Positions 58,301 to 64,000 of a stretch of 64,000 bases of DNA are shown one piece after another. How positions within the stretch are numbered: the stretch's first letter is position 1; each line of letters begins with the position of its first letter. A program made the translations under genes and the position numbers. Below the pieces are notes generated by a model. It made no database searches and was not told where the DNA came from. It saw only the letters and a list, made by a program, of their open reading frames with translations. This stretch comes from Streptomyces sp. NBC_00162 (GTDB lineage Bacteria; Actinomycetota; Actinomycetes; Streptomycetales; Streptomycetaceae): assembly GCF_024611995.1 (NCBI RefSeq), contig NZ_CP102510.1, positions 186,001-250,000 on the forward strand. Reading direction: 5' to 3'.

Positions 58301-61300
58301 TGCGACGTCGCGCTGGCCGGCGGTGTGACCGTGATGTCGACACCCTCGCTGTTCGTGGAGTTCTCCCGGCTGCGGGGCATGGCCGCCGACGGCCGGTGCA
58401 AGAGCTTCTCCGCCGATGCCGACGGGGCCGGCTGGTCCGAGGGCTGTGGCGTGCTCGTACTCAAGCGGCTGTCGGCGGCGCAGGCCGACGGTGACCGGGT
58501 CCTGGCCGTGATCCGCGGCTCGGCCGTCAACCAGGACGGCCGGTCCCAGGGGCTGACCGCCCCGCACGGGCCCTCGCAGCGGCGGGTGATCCAGCAGGCC
58601 CTCTCGCGTGCGGGGCTGTCCCCGGCGGACGTGGACGCCATCGAGGCACACGGCACCGGCACCCCCCTCGGCGACCCGATCGAGGCGGGCGCCCTGGCCG
58701 AGGTCTTCGGACCGGGCCGTTCCGCGCAGCGGCCCGTGTACCTCGGTTCGTCGAAGTCGAACATTGGTCACGCCCAGGCCGCCGCGGGCGTCACCGGCGT
58801 GATCAAGATGGTTCTGGCGCTCCAGCACGAAGAGCTGCCCGCGACCCTGCACGCCGACGAGCCGAGCCCCCACGTCGCATGGGAGGGCAGCGGGCTCGAG
58901 CTGCTGGGCGAGGCACGCTCCTGGCCTCGGGAGGACTCCCGGGTACGGCGTGCGGGCGTGTCGTCGTTCGGGCTCAGCGGGACCAACGCCCACCTCGTCC
59001 TGGAGGAGGCCCCTGCCGTAGGGACCGTCACCGAACAGGCCGTTCCGGAAGGCGTGTTCCCGGTGGTGGTGTCGGGCCGGGACGCGGGTGTGGTGCGGGC
59101 GCAGGCCCGGCGGTGGGCCGCCTGGTGGCGCGAGCACCCGGAGGTGTCGCTGGAGCGGGTGGCGTCCACGGCCCGGTGGCACCGTGGCTGGTTCGACCAG
59201 CGGGGAGCCGTCCTGGCCACCACCCGCGACGAGGCCATCAGCCGGCTGGAAGCGCTGGCCGAGGGGATCGAGACGCCCGGTGTGATCGCCCCCGTCGAGG
59301 GACTGGGCGACGAGGCCCTCCAGGGGGCCGGTGCCGGCGGTGTGTGGGTGTTCCCGGGGCAGGGGTCGCAGTGGGAGGGCATGGGCCGGGCGCTGTACGA
59401 GCGTTCGCCGGCGTTCGCCCGAGCGGTCGCCGCTTGTGACGCGGCTCTGCTGCCGTGGACCGGATGGTCGGTCACCGAGGTCCTCACCGGGCAGCGGCCT
59501 CTGTCCGGGGTGGAGGAGGTGCAGGCGGCGCTGTTCACGATGAGCCTGGGCCTGGCCGCCTGGTGGGAGTCGATGGGCGTCGCCCCGCGGGCCGTGATCG
59601 GGCATTCGCAGGGTGAGGTGGCCGCGGCGGTGGTCGCGGGCATCCTGACCGTCGAGCAGGGCGCGAAGATCGTCGCGGCCCGCTCCCGGGCCGTGGCCAC
59701 CTGCCGCGGTCAGGGCGGCATGGCCGTCGTCGAACGCGGCCATGAGTGGATCGGCGAACGCCTGGCCGGCACCGGCCTGTCGATCGCCGCGGTCAACACC
59801 CCCACGTCCACGGTGATCTCCGGCGACGCCCATGCCCTGGACACCCTGCTGGCGCAGCTGAAGACCGAGGACGTGTTCGCCCGCCGGGTGCAGGTCGACT
59901 ACGCCTCCCACAGCGCCCACATGGATCCCCTGCTGCCCGCCCTGGCCGAGGAGCTCGCCGGCCTTCAGCCGGCAGCCGGACGGATCCCGCTCTACTCCAC
60001 CGTCCACGGCCGTCTGATCCACGGCACCGAGATGGACGCCGACTACTGGTGCGCCAACCTGCGCCGGCCCGTCCGGTTCGACCAGGCCAGCAACGCCGCC
60101 ACCACCGACGGCCACCACACCTGGATCGAGATCAGCCCCCACCCCGTCATGGCCATGGCCCTCGACGAAATCACCCAGCACCACGGCGGGGTCGCCGTGG
60201 CCAGCGCCCACCGGGACCAGGGCGACACCACCGACGTCCTGTCCTCATGGGTCCGCGCCGGCCTCGCCCACGCGGACGCATGGCCCTGGCAGCAACTCGT
60301 CCCCCGGGCACCGCTGGCGAGCGAGTTGCCCACGTACGCCTTCGACCGCCGGCGCCACTGGCTCGCCGCCCCCGGCACCACCCCCGTGGACGCCTCCGGC
60401 CGGGGCGTGGACGGGGCCGACGGGGTGGACCACCCGTGGCTCACGCTGTCGACACCGCTGGCCTCCGGCGACGGACTGATCCTCACCGGCACGATCGATG
60501 CCACCGACGGCGGGCAGGCCTGGCTGGGCGACCACCGCGTGTTCGGCACGACGCTGCTGCCCGGTACCGGAATCCTGGACATGGTCCTCACCGCCGCCGA
60601 ACGGGTCGGCGCCGGCACGGTGGAAACCCTGACCCTCGCCACCCCGCTGGTCCTGCCCGAGACCGGGCGGCTGCGCCTTCAGATCGCCGTCACCGACATC
60701 GACGGCCACGGGCGCCGCCAGGCCACCGTCCACACCCACCCCGACCCCGACGCCCACCCCGACACGCCCTGGACCACCCACGCCACCGCCCAGCTCACCC
60801 ACGGCGCACCCCCGAACGACCCCGAACCCCTCGACTGGGCGGCGGCGGTCGAGTCCGCGCAGCACGTCTCCCTGGACGGGTTCTACGAGCGCTTCCGCGA
60901 GCGCGGACTCGACTACGGCCCCGCCTTCCAGGGCCTCAGTGCCCTGTGGCGGCACGGCGACGAGCTCTACGCCGTCCTCCGCCTCCCGGAGGACCTGCGG
61001 CCCGAAGGCTTCGGTATCCACCCGGCCCTCCTGGACGCCGCGCTCCACACGATCCTCACCGCCGAGGAAGCCGACGACGAGAACACGCGGCACCGCGACG
61101 GCAAGCGGGTCCTGCTGCCGTTCGAGTGGAACGACGCCCGGCTGTACGCGACCGGGGCCTCGGTCGTGCGGGTGCGCGTACGCCTCGACAGGACGCGCGA
61201 GCAGGCCGAGCTGTGCGTGACGGACGAGCACGGGGACCTGGTCGTCACGGCGGGCCTCCGCCTCCGGGAGGCCCGCGCGGAGGGCGTGCGGACGGCGGCG

Positions 61301-64000
61301 CAGCAGCACCTGTACCGGCTGGAGTTCCAGGAGTGCCCGTCGTCGCCCGCCGCCGCCGGGCCCGCGGACACCGTGATCACCGCCGGCCCCCTCGCGGCCG
61401 CGCTCGGACTGCCCGCGTTCGACACGGGAACCGCGACCGGACCGGCTCCTTCCCGCATCGTCGTGGATGCCACCCAGCCCTCCGGTACCCCGGAGGAGTT
61501 CACCGCGGCGGCCCTGGTCCGTGCGCGTGACCTGCTGGCCGATCCGCGGCCGGCCGGCACCGAACTGGTCTGGGTGACCCGCCGGGCGATCTCCGCGGAC
61601 GAGGACGAGAGCGTCGACCTGACCTCGGCGCCCCTGTGGGGCCTGCTGCGTGCGGCACGCGCCGAGGGGCACCCGGTGCGGCTGCTGGACGTGGACGCCG
61701 GCGCCGATCCGGACACGGTGCGGGCGGCACTGACCCTGCCCGAGCCGGAGCTGGTGGTCCGCGGCCGTACGGTACGGGTACCCCGGCTGGTCCGGTTCTC
61801 CCCGCACGACACGGCACCCGACGGCGGCGCCACCGCGTCCGCGGCCGAGGGCACGGTGCTGATCACCGGCGGTACCGGTGAACTGGGCCGGCAGGTCGCA
61901 CTGCACCTGGTGAGCGCGTGGGGAGTGCGCAAGCTGGTCCTGGCCTCCCGCCGGGGCGACGCCGCGGCCGGCTCCGACGAGCTGGTCGCCGAGCTGACCG
62001 CCGCCGGGGCCGCAGACGTGCGCGTAGTGGCCTGCGATGTCACCAGTCGCGAACAGCTGGCCGGACTCGTGGAGTCCGTCCCGGACCTCAGCGGCGTGTG
62101 GCACCTGGCCGGCGTACTCGACGACGGGCTGCTCACGGACCAGACTCCGGAGCGACTGGAACGCGTCTGGGCGCCCAAGGCACGCGCGGCGTGGTGGCTG
62201 CACGAGCTGACCGCGGACCGTTCACCGGCCTGGTTCGTGGTGTTCTCGTCCGCCGCGGGTGTCCTCGGAAGCGCCGGGCAGAGCGGTTACGCCGCGGCGA
62301 ACGCGTTCGCGGACGCGGTCGTGCTCGAGCGCCGCCGGCAGGGACTTCCCGCGCTGAGCCTGTCCTGGGGACTGTGGGAGCAGGCCGGTACGGGCCTGAC
62401 CGCGCACCTGGGACGGGCCGAACTGGCACGGATGCGCAGGCAGGGAGTGGCCGCGCTGACCGGCGCCCAGGCGCTGGGGGCTCTCGACACCGCGCTGACC
62501 GGCCGGCGGGCGCATCTCGTACCCCTGCGGATCGATCTGTCCGGGGCCGAGGACGACCGCTCGCCGCTGCTGCGCGGCAGGACCCGGATGCGCAGGCTCG
62601 CGGACACCCGGACCGGCAGCGCCGACACCGGCTGGTCCGCTCTGCCGCAACCGCAGCGCGTTCGCGCGCTGGCCGACATGGTGCGGCGCGAAGCGGCCGC
62701 GGCGTTGGGCCGCCCCGACGAGATCCGCCCCGACGCGGAGTTCACCGAACTCGGGCTGGACTCCCTGATGGCCGTGGAACTGCGCCGCAGGCTGTCCGCC
62801 GAGACCGGGCTGTCCCTGCCCGCGACGGCAGTCTTCGACCACCCGACGCCCGCCCGCCTGGCGGAGTACCTGAACGGCTGCCTGCGGGACCGGGGGGAGG
62901 ACACGGTCCGTGCGCGCGTGGAACGCGTGGAGCGGCGCGACGTCCATCCGGCGACCGAGGGGCAGCGCAGGCTGTGGTTCCTGGAGCAGATGCGTCCCGG
63001 CACGGCCGAGTACAACGTGACGATGCCGGTCCGGGTCGCCGAACCGCTGGACCGCGCGGCGTTCGCCTCCGCCGTCGAGCACGTGGTGCGGCGGCACGAG
63101 GCACTGCGCACGGGCCTGGAGAGCCGCGACGGCGAGCTGGTCCAGGTGGTGTACGAGGAGTTCGGCACCCCGCTGCGCTTCGAGGAGGTCGCCGGCTCCG
63201 ACGAGCTGGCCGACCGGATCCGGGGCGAGGCCGAGACGCCCTTCGACCTGTCCGGACCCGTTCTGCTGCGCTGCCTGGTGCTGACCGGCACCGACGAACA
63301 GGTGGTCTGCCTCACCCTGCACCACGCGATCGTCGACGCCTGGTCGCTGGTCATGACGCTGAATCAGCTGTTCGCCGCCTACGGGGAGTTCCGCGCCGGT
63401 CGTGTTCCCGACAGCGGCAGCGCGCCGCTCGTGCACCTCGGCGACTACGCCGGCTGGGAGCGGGACTCCATCGAGCGGGGAGCCTTTGAGACGGGACTCG
63501 GCTTCTTCCGGGACGAACTGTCCGGGGTCCCGCGTCTGGAACTGCCTCCGGGCGATGCGGACTCCGGCGCGGACAAGGTCGGATTCACCGTGTCCGACGC
63601 CCTCCGCGGCGAGCTGGAGGCCCTCGCCTCCGAGGCGGGGGTCACCCTGTACACGGTGCTGGCCAGCGCCTTCGCGGTGCTGCTCGCCCGGTACAGCGAC
63701 CAGCGGGACTTCGGCATCGGCACGGTGTGGTCCGGGCGGGGACTGTCCGGGTCGGCGGAGATCGTCGGCTTCCTCGCCAACACGCTGCCGCTGCGCTGCG
63801 ACCTCTCCGCCGACCCGGACGTGCCCGGTCTGCTGTCGGCGATGAAGTCCCGCGTGCTCGGCGTGATGGAGCACCAGAACGTGCCCCTGTCCGAAGTGGT
63901 CAAGATCGTCGATGCCGAGCGCAACGGCGAGGAGAACCCGCTGTTCCGGGCGGTGTTCAACTACGGCCTGGGCGCGGAGCCCGATGACGACACGTGGCGG
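52331..64000 (+). CDS. Hybrid PKS/NRPS: M7 and M8 KS-AT-DH-KR-ACP, then an NRPS condensation domain (runs off the right edge)
   Basis: An uninterrupted frame of 3890 codons runs to the window end. The ATG follows GGAAGGAA. The N-terminal helix (LALPAIRELKRRATDLEA) is a docking element like that of the gene at 293. M7: KS Cys199; AT Ser665 in GHSQG with YASH at 763; DH His971 in HKVFGTVLLP; KR with LDD; ACP Ser1741. M8: KS Cys1972; AT Ser2426 with YASH at 2524; DH His2735 in HRVFGTTLLP; KR with LDD; ACP Ser3478. From about 3534 a condensation domain begins (EGQRRLWFLEQM) with HHAIVDAW at 3664-3671; the catalytic second His and the Asp are present, and Ala replaces the usual Gly. This domain would condense the polyketide acyl chain with an amino acid activated downstream, outside the window. 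Both ATs look methylmalonyl-specific. Confidence 0.95.
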   Translation, partial: MSEQSRLELALPAIRELKRRATDLEAQLTEPVAIVSMACRLPGGVGTPEEFWELLSSGGDAIEGFPSRWDGWDVYDPDPEAVGKSYARTGGFLRDVEEFDAGFFGIPPREARAMDPQQRVVLETAWEALERAGYPSEAVENSNTGVYLGTMNGDYGSLGHGLGDQDGYVNTGRASSVLSGRVSYALGLRGPAVTVDTACSSSLVALHLAVTALRQRECDVALAGGVTVMSTPSVFVEFSRLRGTAADGRCKSFSADADGAGWSEGCGVLVLKRLSAAQADGDRVLAVIRGSAVNQDGRSQGLTAPNGPSQQRVIREALSRAGLSPADVDAIEAHGTGTPLGDPVEAGALAEVFGPGRSAEQPVWLGSSKSNIGHAQAAAGVAGVIKMVLALQHEQLPPSLYAERPSEHIAWEGSGLELLGETRSWSREESRPRRAGVSSFGLSGTNAHLILEEAPARTESTEEPEEVSGPDATEQAATGGVFPVVVSGRDAGVVRAQARRWAAWWREHPEVSLDRVASTALWNRSWFDHRGAVLATTREEAIERLEALAEGTDAIGVIAPLETLGEEALQDAGPGGVWVFPGQGSQWEGMGRALYEHSPVFAETVAACDAALLPWTGWSVTEVLTGRRALSGVEEVQPALFTMSLGLAAWWESMGITPQAVIGHSQGEVAAAVVAGILTVEQGAKIVAARSRAVATCRGQGGMAVVERGHEWITERLAGTELSVAAVNTPGSTVISGDGDALDTLLAQLRAEDVFARRVQVDYASHSAHMDPLLPALAEELAGLQPAAGRIPLYSTVHGRLIHGTEMDAGYWCANLRRPVRFDQASNAATTDGHHTWIEISPHPVMAMALDEITQHHGGTTVATAHRNQADTTDVLSAWVRAGLARGNGWPWERAVPRTPVETALPTYAFDRRRHWLPTSAGTPADPSAWGADGLDHPWLPLSTPLADDDGLVLTGRIDATAPGQRWLSDHKVFGTVLLPGTGILDMVLAAAERVGATGIDTLTLTTPLVLPATGALRVQVAVTGADGHGGRQVTVHTHPDPDTRPDAPWTTHATARLTHTTAGDTHGDGFRDLRSGPVAGTTPVDLDGFYDGLRERGIDYGPAFQGLVELSRSGDTAYAVVRLPESAAGAGAESAAAGGFAVHPALLDAALHAVAVLDADTGRVSLPFEWTGVELYATGATELRVRIERDPASSEARLWMTDAHGDPVAYVDALVLRPATEQQLRQRTSDHLYRLDFRPSPATREVPAETWVLGGSGDLAHATGGRPVTDVAGLRALLDAGDEPPARLVVDSTTRDPGDLADAVRTATATALHVLQGLLAESRLEGTELVWVTRQAVPAGPGEGVDGLVHAPVWGLVRAARAEYPQRSLRLVDTGSAAEDTAVLARAVSVADEPEIAVRAGGIRVARLVPVGPEPEGATGGTPVSEGTALVTGGTGELGRELARHLVRTRGVRRLVLTSRQGERAPGAAGLAAELTGAGAESVRIVACDVADREALAGLIGSIDDLDSVWHLAGVLDDGLLPDQNAQRLERVLAPKLDAALHLHELTREHSLSEFVMFSSLAGVLGSPGQSTYAAGNAFLDAFAVWRTHAGLPARSLSWGLWEQAGTGLTAHLGRAELTRIRRMGVEPLSVDQGLRALDAALAVDSRGHLVPVRLGLAALHRGQDEVPVLLRGMVRTRLRRANAGEAPSGLRGRLAALSPDQRRETVTLLVRSAAANVLGLPDKGAVPAQQVLRDLGLDSLMAVELRRRISQETEVPLPATLAFDHPTPAAMAEFLLERMDLSPAAPPTGAVVRAADEDDDPVAIVSMACRLPGGVGTPEEFWELLSSGGDAIEGFPSRWDGWDVYDPDPEAVGKSYARTGGFLRDVEEFDAGFFGIPAREARAMDPQQRLVLEASWEALERAGFRPESLEGSNTGVYLGAMGSDYDRFHQHDLSALDAYGSMGSAGSVLSGRVSYSLGLQGPAVTVDTACSSSLVALHLAVTALRQRECDVALAGGVTVMSTPSLFVEFSRLRGMAADGRCKSFSADADGAGWSEGCGVLVLKRLSAAQADGDRVLAVIRGSAVNQDGRSQGLTAPHGPSQRRVIQQALSRAGLSPADVDAIEAHGTGTPLGDPIEAGALAEVFGPGRSAQRPVYLGSSKSNIGHAQAAAGVTGVIKMVLALQHEELPATLHADEPSPHVAWEGSGLELLGEARSWPREDSRVRRAGVSSFGLSGTNAHLVLEEAPAVGTVTEQAVPEGVFPVVVSGRDAGVVRAQARRWAAWWREHPEVSLERVASTARWHRGWFDQRGAVLATTRDEAISRLEALAEGIETPGVIAPVEGLGDEALQGAGAGGVWVFPGQGSQWEGMGRALYERSPAFARAVAACDAALLPWTGWSVTEVLTGQRPLSGVEEVQAALFTMSLGLAAWWESMGVAPRAVIGHSQGEVAAAVVAGILTVEQGAKIVAARSRAVATCRGQGGMAVVERGHEWIGERLAGTGLSIAAVNTPTSTVISGDAHALDTLLAQLKTEDVFARRVQVDYASHSAHMDPLLPALAEELAGLQPAAGRIPLYSTVHGRLIHGTEMDADYWCANLRRPVRFDQASNAATTDGHHTWIEISPHPVMAMALDEITQHHGGVAVASAHRDQGDTTDVLSSWVRAGLAHADAWPWQQLVPRAPLASELPTYAFDRRRHWLAAPGTTPVDASGRGVDGADGVDHPWLTLSTPLASGDGLILTGTIDATDGGQAWLGDHRVFGTTLLPGTGILDMVLTAAERVGAGTVETLTLATPLVLPETGRLRLQIAVTDIDGHGRRQATVHTHPDPDAHPDTPWTTHATAQLTHGAPPNDPEPLDWAAAVESAQHVSLDGFYERFRERGLDYGPAFQGLSALWRHGDELYAVLRLPEDLRPEGFGIHPALLDAALHTILTAEEADDENTRHRDGKRVLLPFEWNDARLYATGASVVRVRVRLDRTREQAELCVTDEHGDLVVTAGLRLREARAEGVRTAAQQHLYRLEFQECPSSPAAAGPADTVITAGPLAAALGLPAFDTGTATGPAPSRIVVDATQPSGTPEEFTAAALVRARDLLADPRPAGTELVWVTRRAISADEDESVDLTSAPLWGLLRAARAEGHPVRLLDVDAGADPDTVRAALTLPEPELVVRGRTVRVPRLVRFSPHDTAPDGGATASAAEGTVLITGGTGELGRQVALHLVSAWGVRKLVLASRRGDAAAGSDELVAELTAAGAADVRVVACDVTSREQLAGLVESVPDLSGVWHLAGVLDDGLLTDQTPERLERVWAPKARAAWWLHELTADRSPAWFVVFSSAAGVLGSAGQSGYAAANAFADAVVLERRRQGLPALSLSWGLWEQAGTGLTAHLGRAELARMRRQGVAALTGAQALGALDTALTGRRAHLVPLRIDLSGAEDDRSPLLRGRTRMRRLADTRTGSADTGWSALPQPQRVRALADMVRREAAAALGRPDEIRPDAEFTELGLDSLMAVELRRRLSAETGLSLPATAVFDHPTPARLAEYLNGCLRDRGEDTVRARVERVERRDVHPATEGQRRLWFLEQMRPGTAEYNVTMPVRVAEPLDRAAFASAVEHVVRRHEALRTGLESRDGELVQVVYEEFGTPLRFEEVAGSDELADRIRGEAETPFDLSGPVLLRCLVLTGTDEQVVCLTLHHAIVDAWSLVMTLNQLFAAYGEFRAGRVPDSGSAPLVHLGDYAGWERDSIERGAFETGLGFFRDELSGVPRLELPPGDADSGADKVGFTVSDALRGELEALASEAGVTLYTVLASAFAVLLARYSDQRDFGIGTVWSGRGLSGSAEIVGFLANTLPLRCDLSADPDVPGLLSAMKSRVLGVMEHQNVPLSEVVKIVDAERNGEENPLFRAVFNYGLGAEPDDDTWR

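Noticed and set aside
1..64000. tRNA, rRNA, phage attachment site or replication origin
   Set aside because: No tRNA cloverleaf, rRNA-like segment, integrase gene or origin-type iteron cluster was seen by reading; a dedicated search could not be run.

Overview
The window comes from a high-GC actinobacterium, almost certainly a Streptomyces or a close relative. Codons end strongly in G or C, GTG and TTG starts occur, and giant modular type I polyketide synthase (PKS) genes fill most of it. It is the interior of a hybrid PKS/NRPS gene cluster: both ends are cut inside megasynthase genes (a PKS C-terminus at the left, a condensation domain at the right). I do not recognise the product.

Layout. 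(1) 1-23.1 kb: the tail of an upstream PKS, then two rightward PKS genes joined by an ATGA overlap. Modules, numbered in map order: M1 and M2 (gene 293-11122) are KS-AT-DH-KR-ACP; M3 (gene 11119-23103) is KS-AT-DH-KR-ACP and M4 is KS-AT-DH-ER-KR-ACP. (2) 23.1-31.8 kb: a rearranged, partly decayed accessory segment. It holds remnants of an acyl-CoA carboxylase epsilon subunit and of a transposase, a leftward run of P450, ketoacyl synthase III-like acyltransferase, MFS exporter and a 60-aa DUF5302-like protein, a broken PKS ER-KR-ACP remnant joined head to head to a second, truncated MFS gene, a second DUF5302-like gene with a strong terminator, and an intact epsilon-subunit gene. (3) 31.8-33.5 kb: a MarR-type regulator divergent from a DUF4097 protein, then a 12-copy GCGACC hexamer repeat. 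(4) 33.5-42.6 kb: a starter-unit and tailoring block. Leftward are an adenylation domain interrupted by a methyltransferase and a free carrier protein. Rightward are an alpha/beta-hydrolase thioesterase with altered catalytic residues, a methyltransferase embedded in an orphan adenylation C-terminal subdomain, an MbtH protein, an OmpR-type regulator, a crotonyl-CoA carboxylase/reductase, and a P450 with its ferredoxin. (5) 42.6-64 kb: two more megasynthases. M5 is KS-AT-KR-ACP and M6 is KS-AT-DH-KR-ACP (gene 42645-52292). M7 and M8 are KS-AT-DH-KR-ACP and are followed by an NRPS condensation domain that runs off the window (gene 52331-64000).

How the genes may work together (inference). The interrupted A domain, with MbtH help, activates an amino acid; its specificity residues look closest to a cysteine code. 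The embedded and orphan methyltransferases would methylate it, and the free PCP would pass it to the first KS of the 42645 gene, which has no N-terminal docking helix. M5-M8 would extend it into a methyl-branched, mainly unsaturated chain before an NRPS condensation. By AT motifs, M1, M2, M3, M5, M7 and M8 look methylmalonyl-specific (YASH) and M4 and M6 malonyl-specific (HAFH). Docking ends suggest 42645-52292 hands to 52331 onward, the cut-off upstream PKS hands to 293-11122, and that hands to 11119-23103. No PKS/NRPS-terminal thioesterase is visible, so chain release lies outside the window. The P450s, the ketoacyl synthase III-like acyltransferase and the exporter would decorate and export the product. 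The CCR and the epsilon subunit point to local supply of alkylmalonyl-CoA extenders.
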